In this document: positions 28,285 to 40,693 of the stretch, piece after piece | Layout: each line of letters starts with the position of its first letter | Numbering within the stretch: position 1 is the stretch's first letter | Made by a program: the position numbers and the translations under genes | Assembly (NCBI RefSeq): GCF_001598435.1 | Contig: NZ_BCYY01000001.1 | Coordinates: 124,001-188,000, forward strand | Direction: 5' to 3' | DNA length: 64,000 bases | Source: Sphingomonas pituitosa NBRC 102491 | Lineage (GTDB): Bacteria > Pseudomonadota > Alphaproteobacteria > Sphingomonadales > Sphingomonadaceae | Notes under the pieces: generated by a model | Database searches by the model: none | Seen by the model: the letters and a program-made list of their open reading frames with translations, nothing else | Told to the model about the DNA's origin: nothing

Positions 28285-28801
28285 CGAGAGCATCGCCTTC
28301 CGCCCCGTCCGCATCGCCGTCCTCACCGTCTCCGACACCCGTACATTGGCCGACGACCGTTCGGGCGACCGGCTGGTCGAGCGGCTGACCGAAGCCGGCC
28401 ACCTCCTCACCGACCGCATGATCCTGCGCGACGATGTCGATGCGATCGCGGCGCAGTTCGAAGCATGGATCGCCGCGCCGGGCATCGAGGTGATCCTCGC
28501 AACCGGCGGTACCGGCGTGACCGGCCGCGACGTCACGCCCGAGGCACTCGCCCGCGTGTGGGACAAGGAGATCCCCGGCTTCGGCGAGCTGTTCCGCTGG
28601 CTGAGCTACGCCAAGATCGGCACCTCGACGATCCAGTCGCGCGCCACCGCCGGGGTTGCGCGCGGCACCTATATCTTCGCGCTGCCGGGTTCGACCGGCG
28701 CGGTCACCGACGCGTGGGACGGCATCCTCGCCACCCAGCTCGACATCCGCCACAAGCCCTGCAACTTCGTCGAGCTGATGGGGCGGCTGCAGGAGCGCTG
28801 A
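28274..28801 (+). CDS. moaB: Molybdenum cofactor biosynthesis protein MoaB
   Basis: A MoaB/Mog-family molybdopterin-binding protein of 175 residues. Motifs: [19 protein letters not shown] at the N-terminus, [19 protein letters not shown] as the nucleotide/molybdopterin loop, and [18 protein letters not shown] near the end. MoaB is related to the adenylyltransferase MogA; the exact step here is inferred. The GTG start at 28274 overlaps the transglycosylase end by 11 bases and follows GAGG by 6 bases. Confidence 0.93.
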   Translation: MAIDESIAFRPVRIAVLTVSDTRTLADDRSGDRLVERLTEAGHLLTDRMILRDDVDAIAAQFEAWIAAPGIEVILATGGTGVTGRDVTPEALARVWDKEIPGFGELFRWLSYAKIGTSTIQSRATAGVARGTYIFALPGSTGAVTDAWDGILATQLDIRHKPCNFVELMGRLQER

Positions 28802-28830
28802 ACGCCCAGCCCAACTTGCGTGCCCCTGCG

Positions 28831-28919
28831 GTCCCGTGCCCCTGCGAAAGCAGGGGCCCAGGGTAGGATAGGACGTCGCGCGTGGCCCTGGGCCCCTGCT
28901 TTCGCAGGGGAACGGGTAC
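28831..28919. repeat. Inverted-pair intergenic repeat, CCCCTGCGAAAGCAGGGG family
   Basis: The left unit (28831-28863) contains CCCCTGCGAAAGCAGGGG followed by CCCAGGG; the right unit (28886-28919) is its reverse, CCCTGGG then CCCCTGCTTTCGCAGGGG and a variant of the outer flank. Each unit forms a strong hairpin and the two can also pair with each other. The span is 89 bp. It separates moaB from the convergent VOC gene and may act as a bidirectional transcript barrier. Confidence 0.85.
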
Positions 28920-28938
28920 TTCGATCACCGCGAGAAGT

Positions 28939-29274
28939 TCACTCCTCCATCACCCACGCCGCCAGCTCATGCCCCTGCGGATCGCGGAAGTGGAACCTGC
29001 GCCCACCGGGAAAGCCGAAGATCGGCACCGTGACCGTGCCGCCCGCCGCTTCCACCGAAGCCAGCGTCGCCTCCAGATCGTCCACCGCGATCACCGGCAG
29101 CAGCTGGGTGCGCCCCAGCGCATCGCCATCGAGCCCGACATCGGTGTCTCCGCTCATCGTCGACGCATAGCTCGGCCCGAACTCGGTGAACTGCCAGTCG
29201 AACACCTGCCCGTAGAATGCCTTGAGCGCGCCCATGTCACCCACCGGCAGTTCGAGATAGTTCAATCGCGCCAT
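28939..29274 (-). CDS. VOC (glyoxalase/bleomycin resistance) superfamily protein
   Basis: A 111-residue single VOC domain: LNYLELPVGDMGALKAFYGQ at the start, VDDLEATLASVEAAGGTV in the middle and HFRDPQGHELAAWV at the end, including a Glu that commonly binds metal. Related proteins are dioxygenases, glyoxalases or sequestering proteins; the substrate cannot be told. The ATG is clear, and the gene diverges from the radical SAM gene 56 bases away. Confidence 0.88.
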   Translation of the reverse strand: MARLNYLELPVGDMGALKAFYGQVFDWQFTEFGPSYASTMSGDTDVGLDGDALGRTQLLPVIAVDDLEATLASVEAAGGTVTVPIFGFPGGRRFHFRDPQGHELAAWVMEE

Positions 29275-29330
29275 AGGTGTTCCCCTTCAATGTTCTTGCT
29301 TCGTTCTACTTTGCCGCCTAGCATCGCGCA

Positions 29331-30401
29331 ATGGCAAAGAGTCGCCCTGTCCGCGGTGCCACGTTCAACGATGCGAGCGCGCGCTTCAACCTCCCCGCCC
29401 GCGAGGCCGATGGCGACTGGCTCGACGCGCAGGAAGTGATCGACGGCGCCCCGCCGCCGCTGCGCACCACGGTGACGGTGGAGACGCCGCGCACGATCAT
29501 CAGCCGCAACCAATCGCCCGACATCAGCTTCGAACAGTCGATCAACCCCTATCGCGGCTGCGAGCATGGCTGCATCTACTGCTTCGCCCGACCGAGCCAC
29601 GCCTATCTCGATCTCTCCCCCGGCCTCGACTTCGAGAGCAAGCTGTTCGCCAAGCCGACCGCCCCCGACCTGCTCCGCGCCGAATTGGGCAAGCGCGGCT
29701 ATGTCTGCAAGCCGATCGCCTTCGGCACCAATACCGATCCCTATCAGCCGATCGAATCGACCTGGCGGATCACCCGCGGCTGCCTCGAACTGCTCGCCGA
29801 GTGCCGGCATCCGGTGACGATCACCACCAAGTCGAACCGCGTGGTGCGCGACCTCGATCTGCTCGCGCCGATGGCGGCGCAGGGGCTGGCGGCGGTGATG
29901 CTGTCGGTCACCTCGCTCGACCCGAAGATCGCGATGACGGTGGAGCCGCGCGCGCCCCATCCCGAGCGCCGGCTCGCGGCGATCCGCACGCTCACCGATG
30001 CCGGCGTGCCGGTCTTCGTCTCGATGTCACCGGTGATCCCGCACGTCACCGATCACGAGATGGAACACATCCTGGAACGCGCGGCCGAGGCGGGTGCGCG
30101 CGGCGCCTTCTTCCTGCCGGTGCGGCTGCCCTGGGAAGTCGCGCCGCTGTTTCGCGCCTGGCTCGACGCGCATTTCCCCGATCGCGCCGCCAAGGTGATG
30201 GCGACGATCCAGTCGATCCGCGGCGGCAAGGACAATGACCCCGGCTTCTTCACCCGGATGCGCGGCCAGGGTCCCTGGGCCGAGTTGCTCCAGACCCGCT
30301 TCGCCCGCGCGGTGAAGCGCTACGGCCTCGACGGCGAACGCATGCGCCTGCGGACAGACCTGTTCCGCCCGCCGGCCGGACCGCAGGGCGAGCTGTTCTA
30401 G
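29331..30401 (+). CDS. Radical SAM protein, PA0069 family
   Basis: A 356-residue radical SAM protein. The cluster motif is Cys77-x3-Cys81-x2-Cys84 in YRGCEHGCIYCFARPSH, followed by GTNTDPYQPIE and TITTKSNRVVRDLDLL, which are typical of the PA0069 (Rv2578c-like) family. The reaction is unknown; members are often compared with DNA photolyase-like spore repair enzymes, but this is only distant. It stands alone, divergent from the VOC gene and convergent with fdxA. Confidence 0.9.
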   Translation: MAKSRPVRGATFNDASARFNLPAREADGDWLDAQEVIDGAPPPLRTTVTVETPRTIISRNQSPDISFEQSINPYRGCEHGCIYCFARPSHAYLDLSPGLDFESKLFAKPTAPDLLRAELGKRGYVCKPIAFGTNTDPYQPIESTWRITRGCLELLAECRHPVTITTKSNRVVRDLDLLAPMAAQGLAAVMLSVTSLDPKIAMTVEPRAPHPERRLAAIRTLTDAGVPVFVSMSPVIPHVTDHEMEHILERAAEAGARGAFFLPVRLPWEVAPLFRAWLDAHFPDRAAKVMATIQSIRGGKDNDPGFFTRMRGQGPWAELLQTRFARAVKRYGLDGERMRLRTDLFRPPAGPQGELF

Positions 30402-30422
30402 CGGCGGGATCACGGAGACGCC

Positions 30423-30872
30423 TCAGCCCGTAGCGCCGAACAAGCGCCGGAGCGCCTTGCGCCAGCGATCCAGCAGCGTCTCCCCGCGGCAATGGGCGCA
30501 TGCAGCACGAATAGCTGCAACGCGGTCGGCCGGGTCGCCTGGGCCGGGAGCAGCCGAGAAATAGCGCGGATATTTATCGACTATGTGGTGGAAGTCCGCC
30601 GCATCCGCAGGGGTCTGGCCCGCCTTGACCGTGACGTTGGGCCAAATCTCGGAATAGGCAGCGTTGAGGCCCAGCCAGGGCGCGGCTCGGGGTTCGGTGT
30701 CGAACACGATCGCGTCGATCGGACACGCCTCGATACAGCAGCTGCAATCCACGCACTCGCGCGGATTGATAACCAGCATCGTTTCGCCTTCGTAAAAGGC
30801 ATCGACGGGGCAGACCTCCACACAATCCATGTGTTTGCACTTGATGCACGCGTCCGTGATCACCCCCGTCAT
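30423..30872 (-). CDS. fdxA: Seven-iron ferredoxin FdxA with C-terminal extension
   Basis: An electron carrier with a [3Fe-4S]/[4Fe-4S] ferredoxin domain. Cys9, 12, 17 and 21 (followed by Pro) form the first cluster region; Cys40, 43, 46 and 50 (followed by Pro) the second, with an extra Cys45. The protein has 149 residues, longer than the usual roughly 110. The surplus is a C-terminal tail with a CAHC motif and a basic end ([11 protein letters not shown]). ATG 30872 gives the canonical start [10 protein letters not shown]. The GDSL gene lies 67 bases upstream on the same strand. Confidence 0.93.
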   Translation of the reverse strand: MTGVITDACIKCKHMDCVEVCPVDAFYEGETMLVINPRECVDCSCCIEACPIDAIVFDTEPRAAPWLGLNAAYSEIWPNVTVKAGQTPADAADFHHIVDKYPRYFSAAPGPGDPADRVAAIRAACAHCRGETLLDRWRKALRRLFGATG

Positions 30873-30939
30873 GGTGCAACCGCCCTCTTTACGCTCTCGG
30901 GCAGGGAGGTTGCACATGCCAAGCGTGTCGGCAAGCTGG

Positions 30940-32166
30940 CTAGCGCAGCAACGCCAGCGGCACCGCCTGCGCCATCGCCGCATAGCCGGCAACCGAGGGA
31001 TGCAACCCGTCGCCGCTGTCATAGTCCTTGCGCAGCCGCTTCGGATCGGCCGGATCGCGCATCGCCGCGTCGAGATCGATCACCGCATCGAAATTGCCGG
31101 GCGTGCGGATCCAGCGGTTCACCGCCTGGCGATCGGCCTCGTTCTGCGCGTCCGGATGGTAATAGCCCGAACCCGCATACGGCATGATCGTCGCGCCCAG
31201 GACCTTGATGCCGCGGGCATGGGACCGGGCAATGATCTGGCGATAGGCGTCGATCATCCGCGCGACCAGCGCGGCATGCGCCTCGGGCGGCACCGGCGCC
31301 TCGCGGGTAAGCGTACCGAGATCGTTTACGCCCTCCAGCACGATCAGGTGGGTCACCCCCGGCTGGCCGATCACGTCATGGTCGAACCGGGCAAGCGCAT
31401 TCGGGCCCAGTCCGTCGTTGAGCAGCCGGTTGCCACCGATCCCCGCGTTGAGCACCGCAACCGCGCCCATCCCCGGCACGGCACGCAGTCGGCGCTGGAG
31501 AGCATCGGTCCAGCGGGCATTAGTATTGGCTTTCACGCCGTAGCCGTCGGTGATCGAATCGCCGAACGCCACGACCGCCCGCGCCTTCGCCGCGACCGCT
31601 TCGATCCCGGCGATCTGGAACCAATGGTCCACCGTCTTCGCGCCCGGAAGGTCGGCGTCGCTGCCATGATCGCCGTGCACGACATAGGAAGTCGCACGCG
31701 ATCCGGGGTGCCCGGTCTGCTGCGCGGGCGGCTGGGCGATATGGAGCGAGATGGCAAGATCGGTGCCCGGCGCCGCCCGCAGTTCCACCGGATCGCTCCA
31801 GTAATCCGCACCCGCCGGGATCGTCACGGACGTCGCCCCGCCGAACCGCAGCGGCCGGAGCGTCGATGGATCGATCCTTGCGCTGGCGGCATCGACTGCG
31901 CGGGCGACGGTGGCCCCGTCTAGGACAAAGGGCGCTGTCCCGAAGCGATTGGAGAAGCGCACCCGTAGCCGCGTCGCCGGCCCCTGCAGCCGCACCACCT
32001 GGCGCAGCGTCGCGTCGGTCAGGTCGGCCGCCGGCAGCGCATTCGCGCCCTCGAGCGCGAGTTGCGACGTCCACCAGGCCGTCGTCCAGCGGTCGCCCGG
32101 CGTCGCCTGCGCGGTTGCCGCCGCCAACAGCCCAGCGGCAACCCAGTGCAGCATGCGTCGTGCCAT
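30940..32166 (-). CDS. Secreted SGNH/GDSL-family hydrolase
   Basis: A 408-residue exported esterase/lipase-type enzyme. The N-terminus ([18 protein letters not shown]) is a signal peptide. After a beta-rich N-terminal domain (about 25-190) comes the SGNH domain: block [14 protein letters not shown] with the nucleophilic Ser, block [12 protein letters not shown], block [11 protein letters not shown] and block [11 protein letters not shown] with the catalytic His. The substrate may be an acylated sugar or other ester. ATG 32166 is selected because it starts the signal peptide. Confidence 0.92.
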   Translation of the reverse strand: MARRMLHWVAAGLLAAATAQATPGDRWTTAWWTSQLALEGANALPAADLTDATLRQVVRLQGPATRLRVRFSNRFGTAPFVLDGATVARAVDAASARIDPSTLRPLRFGGATSVTIPAGADYWSDPVELRAAPGTDLAISLHIAQPPAQQTGHPGSRATSYVVHGDHGSDADLPGAKTVDHWFQIAGIEAVAAKARAVVAFGDSITDGYGVKANTNARWTDALQRRLRAVPGMGAVAVLNAGIGGNRLLNDGLGPNALARFDHDVIGQPGVTHLIVLEGVNDLGTLTREAPVPPEAHAALVARMIDAYRQIIARSHARGIKVLGATIMPYAGSGYYHPDAQNEADRQAVNRWIRTPGNFDAVIDLDAAMRDPADPKRLRKDYDSGDGLHPSVAGYAAMAQAVPLALLR

Positions 32167-32302
32167 CCGATCCTCCCCAAGCTTGTCGGTGTTACCCTGA
32201 CGGCGCGTACGGCCAAGGGCAAGCACTCGCCAGCTTGAGTGTGCTATTGCAGCAAGGCAGCGGCCGACCTAAGCATCCCGCATCCTCGATCAAGGAACCT
32301 CG

Positions 32303-34915
<2,613 letters not shown>

Positions 34916-34951
34916 ACACGATGGGGGTGGGGGCCGACCGCCCTCCCCCTA

Positions 34952-35049
34952 CCGTCATCCCGGCGAAAGCCGGGATCCATTCGCCCCTCGCTATCACCAA
35001 GAGCCGATGCGGAGGCCCCAATGGATCCCGGCCTCCGCCGGGATGACGG
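34952..35049. repeat. Inverted-pair intergenic repeat, CGTCAT family (98 bp)
   Basis: The left unit (34952-34981) reads CCGTCATCCCGGCGAAAGCC then GGGATCCATT; the right unit (35020-35049) is the reverse, AATGGATCCCGGC then CTCCGCCGGGATGACGG. The spacer differs from those of the pairs at 12214 and 55147, but the overall span is nearly identical. It lies between convergent ends of the aminopeptidase and acyl-CoA synthetase genes. Confidence 0.85.
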
Positions 35050-35124
35050 CTCAATGGGTGTGTCCGCCTTCTTGTTCGAGCGGCTCGGCAGATGGATCGC
35101 CGACGCAATTCCGGGCGCGGGCCC

Positions 35125-36717
35125 TCACGCCGCCTTGAGCGCATAATCCTTGTAGCGCTTGCGGATTTCCATCTTGAGCAGCTTGCCCGTCGCCGTATGC
35201 GGCAGGCTGTCGACGAAGTGGATCTCGTCGGGCAGCCACCATTTGGCGACATGCTGCCCCAGATGGGCGAGGATCTCCGCCTCGCTCACCTTGCTGTCGG
35301 GCTTGCGGACAACGAGCAGGATCGGCCGTTCCTCCCAGCGCGGATGATAGACCCCTATTGCCGCGGCCTCGGCGACGCCCTCGCAGCCGACCGCGCAATT
35401 CTCCAGCTCGACGGAGCTGATCCATTCGCCGCCGGACTTGATCACGTCCTTCGCCCGATCGGTGATCTGCATCACGCCGTCGGGGTGCAGCACCGCGACG
35501 TCGCCGGTGTCGAACCAGTTGTCGGCATCGACCGCGGGCTGTTCCTCCCGATAATATTGCCCGATCACCCAGGGCCCGCGCACCTGCAGCCGGCCGGACG
35601 TCTTGCCGTCCCGCGGCAGAAGGTTGCCTTCCTCATCAACCGTGCGCAGCTCGACGCCGTACGGCACCTTGCCCTGCTTGCTCACCTGATCGACCTGCGC
35701 CTCGAAGCTCAGTTCGTCCCAATCGGCCGACGGCGCACCCATGGTGCCGATCGGGCTGGTCTCGGTCATGCCCCAGGCGTGGTTGACCCGCATGCCCATC
35801 CGCATCAGCCGCTCGATCATCGCGCGCGGCGCCGCCGATCCGCCGATGGTGACGATCTTGAGATACTTGGGCGTCTCGCCGGTCGCGTCGATATGCTGGA
35901 ACATCGCGAACCACACCGTCGGCACGCCGGCCGAGTGCGTCACCTTCTCGCGGTTCATCAGCTCGCACAGGATCCTGGGATCGTTGAGCGCAGAGAACAC
36001 CATCTTCGCGCCCACCGCCGGCGCCGCCCAGGGCAGGCCCCAGCCGACCGCATGGAACATCGGCACGATCGGCATCGCGACGGACTGGGTGGACAGATCG
36101 AACTCGGCCGGCTGCAATTCCGTGAGCGCGTGAATCACCGTCGAGCGGTGCGTGTACACCACGCCCTTCGGATTGCCGGTGGTGCCGCTGGTATAGCATA
36201 GCATCATCGGCTCGCGCTCGTCACCGGTCACCCAGGCATAGTCGCCGTCCTCGTCGCCGATCCACGCCTCGAACCCGTCGGGGCCGAGATCGTCGAAGCA
36301 GATATAATGCTCGATCGTCGTCCAATGCGGCTTCAGCCGCTCGACCACGGGCGCGAACATCCGGTCGTAGAGCAGCACCCGATCCTCGGCATGGTTGCCG
36401 ATAAAGGCGAGCTGGTCGTCGAACAGTCGGGGGTTGATCGTGTGGATCAGGGCGCCCATGCCGGTCACGCCGTACCAGGCGACCAGATGGCGGCTGTGGT
36501 TCATCGCCAGCGTCGCGACACGATCCCCTTTTTGGATACCGAGCCGTTCCAGCGCCTGCGCCATTCGCCGCGCGTCGTGCGCGATGCCCGCCCAGTTGGT
36601 CCGCGTTTCGCTGCCGTCCGCCCAGCGGGTGACGATCTCACGCGGACCGTGTTCCCGCGCCGCGTGATCGAGCAGGGTGGATACCCGAAGCTCGAAATCC
36701 TGCATGCCGCCCAGCAT
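35125..36717 (-). CDS. Fatty-acid-CoA ligase (AMP-forming acyl-CoA synthetase)
   Basis: Activates a fatty acid with ATP and CoA. The protein of 530 residues has the AMP-binding motif [43 protein letters not shown] and the C-terminal Lys motif [15 protein letters not shown]. It resembles medium/long-chain ligases of the FadD3/AlkK type; chain length is not decided by sequence. ATG 36717 is chosen because GGAGAGG lies just upstream with good spacing; ATG 36729 overlaps that site. It could feed beta-oxidation with ETF-QO as electron outlet. Confidence 0.93.
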   Translation of the reverse strand: MLGGMQDFELRVSTLLDHAAREHGPREIVTRWADGSETRTNWAGIAHDARRMAQALERLGIQKGDRVATLAMNHSRHLVAWYGVTGMGALIHTINPRLFDDQLAFIGNHAEDRVLLYDRMFAPVVERLKPHWTTIEHYICFDDLGPDGFEAWIGDEDGDYAWVTGDEREPMMLCYTSGTTGNPKGVVYTHRSTVIHALTELQPAEFDLSTQSVAMPIVPMFHAVGWGLPWAAPAVGAKMVFSALNDPRILCELMNREKVTHSAGVPTVWFAMFQHIDATGETPKYLKIVTIGGSAAPRAMIERLMRMGMRVNHAWGMTETSPIGTMGAPSADWDELSFEAQVDQVSKQGKVPYGVELRTVDEEGNLLPRDGKTSGRLQVRGPWVIGQYYREEQPAVDADNWFDTGDVAVLHPDGVMQITDRAKDVIKSGGEWISSVELENCAVGCEGVAEAAAIGVYHPRWEERPILLVVRKPDSKVSEAEILAHLGQHVAKWWLPDEIHFVDSLPHTATGKLLKMEIRKRYKDYALKAA

Positions 36718-36839
36718 ATGCCTCTCCATTGCGTGGCTGTTTGGCGGCAGGATACGCCTTCAACGACCGAAGTCGAGAGGTGGAGGCGTTACATCCTGTT
36801 GCTGCAGCTTTGCGACATACCTGTTCGTCGATCAGACGG

Positions 36840-37006
36840 GCGCCCCCTCCACCACGCTGCTGGCGCAGCGCGCCCCCTCCCCCGGCTTCGCCGAGGGAGG
36901 AGACGCTAGAGGGCGATGTGGTAAAGCGTTTCCTCCCCCGGAGCATGGCTCCAGGGGAGGGGGACCATGCGCGCCAGCGAATGGTGGAGGGGGCCCTTTC
37001 CCCAAC
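36840..37006. repeat. Long inverted-pair intergenic repeat, CCCCCTCCACCA family (about 167 bp)
   Basis: GCCCCCTCCACCA begins at about 36841 and its reverse, TGGTGGAGGGGGCCC, ends at about 37006. Within each arm (about 70 bases) follow CTGGCGC, CCCCCTCCCC and GGAGGA elements in the same order, so the arms are diverged copies facing each other. Each arm includes its own hairpin. It occupies the 297-base gap between the acyl-CoA synthetase start and the dnaE stop, which otherwise holds only the synthetase upstream region. Confidence 0.75.
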
Positions 37007-37014
37007 CCAAAAAC

Positions 37015-40000
37015 TCAGGCCGCCGCCGCCAGCTTCATGCTCGCCGGCATCAGCGACGCCGCCTTCACGCCCGGCATGCTCTCGATCTGCGCCGCCAGCT
37101 CGGTATCGAGCCGGAAGCCCCGGCCGAGCATCACCGTCGCCTCGCCCTCCTCGATCGGCGCGTGGAGCAGGATCTCGCCCCGGCCCCCGCCGCGCAGCTC
37201 ACCGACCAGCGCAGCCAGTTGAGCCGGCACCGTCGGATCCTCGATGCGGATCTCCATCACCAGCTGGGTCGTGCCCGCCAGCGTGTCGAACGGCTGCACG
37301 CGCTTCACCGCCGCGCGCGGGGTATCCTCGCCGGGCCGCTTGTCCAGCTCCAGCGTCAGGATCGCGCAGCCGGTGCCGGCGGCGCAGGCTTCCATGTCCT
37401 TGGCGATCAGCTCCTCGAAGCACGAGGTCTGGATCTGTGCGCTGCGGTCCGAGATCGTCGCCATCAGATAGCGATTGCCGCGCGCCGAGGTGCGGTAGCG
37501 GCAATCCTCGATCAGCGCGGCGATCTGCGCGTTCACCCGCGCCCCCTCCGGGATCTGCATGTCGGGCAAGGTCCCGATGTCGCGCACGCCCTGGCCGCGG
37601 AACAGATGCTCGTAGCGATCGAGCGGATGCGCCGAGAAATAATAGCCAAAGGCATCCTTCTCGGCGTTGATCTTGTCGGACATCGACCAGACCGCGTCCT
37701 TCGGCACGGTGATCCCGCCGCCCGCCGGCTCGGCATCGCCGAACAGCCCGCCCTGCCCGCTCATCCGGCTGGCATGGTCTCGCTGGGCGACCGCGAGGAT
37801 CGTCTCCGCCGCGGCATGCACGCCGGCGCGGTTCGGCTCGATGCTGTCGAACGCGCCGGCCGAGGCGAGCGTTTCCAGCTGCCGCTTGTTGAGCACGCGC
37901 GGATCGACGCGCTTGGCGAAATCGTCGAGGCTGGCGAAGCGGCCGTTCGCCTCGCGCTCCTCGACCAGCAGCTCCATCGCCCGCTCGCCCACGCCCTTCA
38001 GCGCGCCGAGCGCATAGCGCACCGCCAGGCCTTCCTCGTGCGCCTGCACGGTGAAGTCGGCCTCGCTGGCGTTGATGTCGGGCGACAGCGCCTCGATGCC
38101 GAGGCGCCGCATGTCGTCGGCGAATACCGCCAGCTTGTCGGTCTGGTGGATGTCGTAGGCCATCGATGCGGCAAAGAATTCGTGCGGATGGTGCGCCTTG
38201 AGCCACGCCGTCTGGTACGCCAGCAAGGCGTAGGCGGCCGCGTGCGACTTGTTGAAGCCGTACCCTGCGAACTTGTCGATCAAGTCGAACAGCTCGTTCG
38301 CCTTGGCGGCGGAGATGTCGTTCACCTCCTTGCAGCCCTTCACGAAGATGCTGCGCTGGGCATCCATCTCCGCCTTGACCTTCTTGCCCATCGCGCGCCG
38401 CAGCATGTCTGCGCCGCCGAGCGTATAGCCGGCGAGGATCTGCGCGGCCTGCATCACCTGTTCCTGGTAGACGAAGATCCCGTAGGTCTCGCCCAGGATC
38501 GGCTCGAGCAGATCGTGCGGATAGACGATCGGCTCGCGCCCTGCCTTGCGCGCGCCGAACATCGGGATGTTGTCCATCGGGCCCGGGCGATAGAGCGAGA
38601 CGAGCGCGACGATGTCGCCGAAATTGGTCGGCCGCACCGCGGTCAGCGTCCGGCGCATGCCTTCGGATTCCAGCTGGAACACGCCCACCGTGTCGCCGCG
38701 CTGAAGCAGGGCATAGACGCCCTCGTCGTCCCAATCGAGCCGATCGAGGTTCACGTCGATGCCGCGCTTGGCGAGCAGCACCACCGCCTTCTTCAGCACC
38801 GACAGCGTCTTGAGGCCGAGAAAGTCGAACTTCACCAGCCCCGCGCCCTCGACATTCTTCATGTCGAACTGGGTCACCGGCATGTCCGAGCGCGGATCGC
38901 GATAGAGCGGCACCAGCTGCGCCAGCGGCCGGTCGCCGATCACCACGCCGGCGGCGTGGGTCGAGCTGTGGCGCGGCAGGCCTTCCATCCGCATCGACAG
39001 GTCGACGAGGCGCTTCACATCCTCGTTGCCGGTATACTCGGCATGGAATTCGCTCACGCCGTTCAGCGTGCGCTCCAGCGTCCAGGGGTCGGTCGGGTGG
39101 TTCGGGATCTGCTTGGCGAGGCGATCGACCTGGCCATAGCTCATCTGCAGCACGCGGCCGACGTCCTTGATCACCGCGCGCGCCTTCATCGTCCCGAAGG
39201 TGATGATCTGCGCGACGTGATCGCGGCCGTATTTCTCCTGGACGTAGCGGATCACTTCGCCGCGCCGGGTTTCGCAGAAGTCGATGTCGAAGTCGGGCAT
39301 CGAGACGCGTTCCGGATTGAGGAAGCGTTCGAACAGCAGGCCCAACTTGAGCGGATCGAGATCGGTGATGGTCAGCGCCCAGGCGACCGCCGAGCCCGCA
39401 CCCGAACCACGGCCCGGCCCAACCGGAATGTCGTTCGACTTGGCCCATTGGATGAAGTCGGCCACGATCAGGAAGTAGCCCGGGAACCCCATCTGGATGA
39501 TGATGTCGAGCTCGAACTGGAGGCGCTGGTTATATACCTCCACTTCGGCGGGATCGGTGATGCCAGCGAAATCGAGTCGGTCCTTCAGCCCCGCCCAGCT
39601 CAGGTCGCGCAGCATCTTCGCCTCGCCCTCGCGGTCGCCGGCGAGGCTGGGCAGGATCGGCTTGCGCTTCGGCGCGGCATAGGCGCAGCGTTGGGCGACG
39701 ACGAGCGTGTTCTCGATCGCCTCGGGCAGGTCGGCGAAATCGGTCTTCATCGTCTCGGCCGGCTTCAGCCAGGTCTCGGGCGAGGAGCGCGGGCGATCGT
39801 CGGTTTCGAGATAGGTCGAGTTGGCAATGCACAGCATCGCATCGTGCGCACTGTAGAAATCGGCTTCGGCGAAGCAGGCCGGGTTCGTCCCCACCAGCGG
39901 CAGGTCGCGCGCATAGGCGAGGTCGATCAGCTTCGCTTCCGCGCGCGTCTCGATGTCGTTGTTGCGGCGGGCGATCTCGACATAGAGCCGCTCCGGGAAC

Positions 40001-40494
40001 AGCGCCTCGAGCTGTGCGACATAGGCCTCGGCGGTCTTGTCCTGTCCGTCGGCATAAAGCCGGGCGAGCGCGCCCTCGGCCCCCGCGGTGAGGCAGATCA
40101 GACCGTCGGTATGGCCGGTGAGTGCCGCGAAGGGGACATGCGCATCCTCCTCGATCGGGCGATCGAGATGCGCCTGCGACACCAGATGGCAGAGATTTTC
40201 ATAGCCGGTCTGGTCCTGCGCATAGAGCGCCAGCCAGTCGATCGGCACGTTCAGCCCCTCGGCCAGGTTCGAGCGCTTCACCGCCAGCAGCGTGCCGACG
40301 ATCGGCTGGACGCCGGCCTTCTTTGCGGCATCCGAAAAGCTCATCGCGGCGTAGAGGCCGTTGCGATCGGCGACGGCGATAGCGGGGAAGCCGTGGTTCT
40401 TGGCGTGCTTGGCAATCGCCTTGGGGTCGATCGCCCCTTCGAGCATGGTGTAGCAGGAGAAAACCCGAAGCGGGACGAAACCGGAATGCGCCAT
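37015..40494 (-). CDS. dnaE: DNA polymerase III subunit alpha
   Basis: The replicative polymerase subunit, 1159 residues. It begins with a PHP domain (GFVPLRVFSCYTMLEGAIDP), in which the usual H-x-H metal pair is replaced (R-V-F), so PHP nuclease activity is unlikely. The palm has GPGRGSGAGSAVAWAL and the catalytic PDFDIDFCETRRGEVI; helix-hairpin-helix and OB regions follow. ATG 40494 is chosen: the conserved N-terminus begins there, and upstream in-frame sequence is not conserved-looking. It stands as a single gene, with the glutathione peroxidase gene 199 bases upstream. Confidence 0.97.
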   Translation of the reverse strand: MAHSGFVPLRVFSCYTMLEGAIDPKAIAKHAKNHGFPAIAVADRNGLYAAMSFSDAAKKAGVQPIVGTLLAVKRSNLAEGLNVPIDWLALYAQDQTGYENLCHLVSQAHLDRPIEEDAHVPFAALTGHTDGLICLTAGAEGALARLYADGQDKTAEAYVAQLEALFPERLYVEIARRNNDIETRAEAKLIDLAYARDLPLVGTNPACFAEADFYSAHDAMLCIANSTYLETDDRPRSSPETWLKPAETMKTDFADLPEAIENTLVVAQRCAYAAPKRKPILPSLAGDREGEAKMLRDLSWAGLKDRLDFAGITDPAEVEVYNQRLQFELDIIIQMGFPGYFLIVADFIQWAKSNDIPVGPGRGSGAGSAVAWALTITDLDPLKLGLLFERFLNPERVSMPDFDIDFCETRRGEVIRYVQEKYGRDHVAQIITFGTMKARAVIKDVGRVLQMSYGQVDRLAKQIPNHPTDPWTLERTLNGVSEFHAEYTGNEDVKRLVDLSMRMEGLPRHSSTHAAGVVIGDRPLAQLVPLYRDPRSDMPVTQFDMKNVEGAGLVKFDFLGLKTLSVLKKAVVLLAKRGIDVNLDRLDWDDEGVYALLQRGDTVGVFQLESEGMRRTLTAVRPTNFGDIVALVSLYRPGPMDNIPMFGARKAGREPIVYPHDLLEPILGETYGIFVYQEQVMQAAQILAGYTLGGADMLRRAMGKKVKAEMDAQRSIFVKGCKEVNDISAAKANELFDLIDKFAGYGFNKSHAAAYALLAYQTAWLKAHHPHEFFAASMAYDIHQTDKLAVFADDMRRLGIEALSPDINASEADFTVQAHEEGLAVRYALGALKGVGERAMELLVEEREANGRFASLDDFAKRVDPRVLNKRQLETLASAGAFDSIEPNRAGVHAAAETILAVAQRDHASRMSGQGGLFGDAEPAGGGITVPKDAVWSMSDKINAEKDAFGYYFSAHPLDRYEHLFRGQGVRDIGTLPDMQIPEGARVNAQIAALIEDCRYRTSARGNRYLMATISDRSAQIQTSCFEELIAKDMEACAAGTGCAILTLELDKRPGEDTPRAAVKRVQPFDTLAGTTQLVMEIRIEDPTVPAQLAALVGELRGGGRGEILLHAPIEEGEATVMLGRGFRLDTELAAQIESMPGVKAASLMPASMKLAAAA

Positions 40495-40630
40495 GCCCGA
40501 ACCTAGGAGCGCCCGGGGCGAATTGCCAACCCGGCGCGGCGCTTCTCCACAGCTTTTGCGTTCGGTCGAGAGATCCCGCCGAAACGGACCCATCCAAACC
40601 TGCAACGATACGCAGATATGGTAAACGAGA

Positions 40631-40677
40631 GGTGCGGCCGGGACATCCACACACCTCCCGTTCCGGCCGTGCTTTTT
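40631..40677 (+). terminator. Hairpin with T-run, plus strand, of unclear origin
   Basis: CGGCCGG (40635-40641) pairs with CCGGCCG (40663-40669), with a possible inner GGGA/TCCC stem, followed after TGC by TTTTT (40673-40677). Read on the plus strand it resembles an intrinsic terminator, but both flanking genes (dnaE, glutathione peroxidase) are on the minus strand. It could end an unannotated transcript from 40495-40630, or be coincidence. Confidence 0.3.
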
Positions 40678-40693
40678 CCTACATCGCCGGGCT

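Noticed and set aside
36967..40506. A 1179-codon open frame on the plus strand
   Set aside because: It is the antisense of dnaE. In high-GC DNA the complementary frame often lacks stops; it has no domain, ribosome site or sensible composition.
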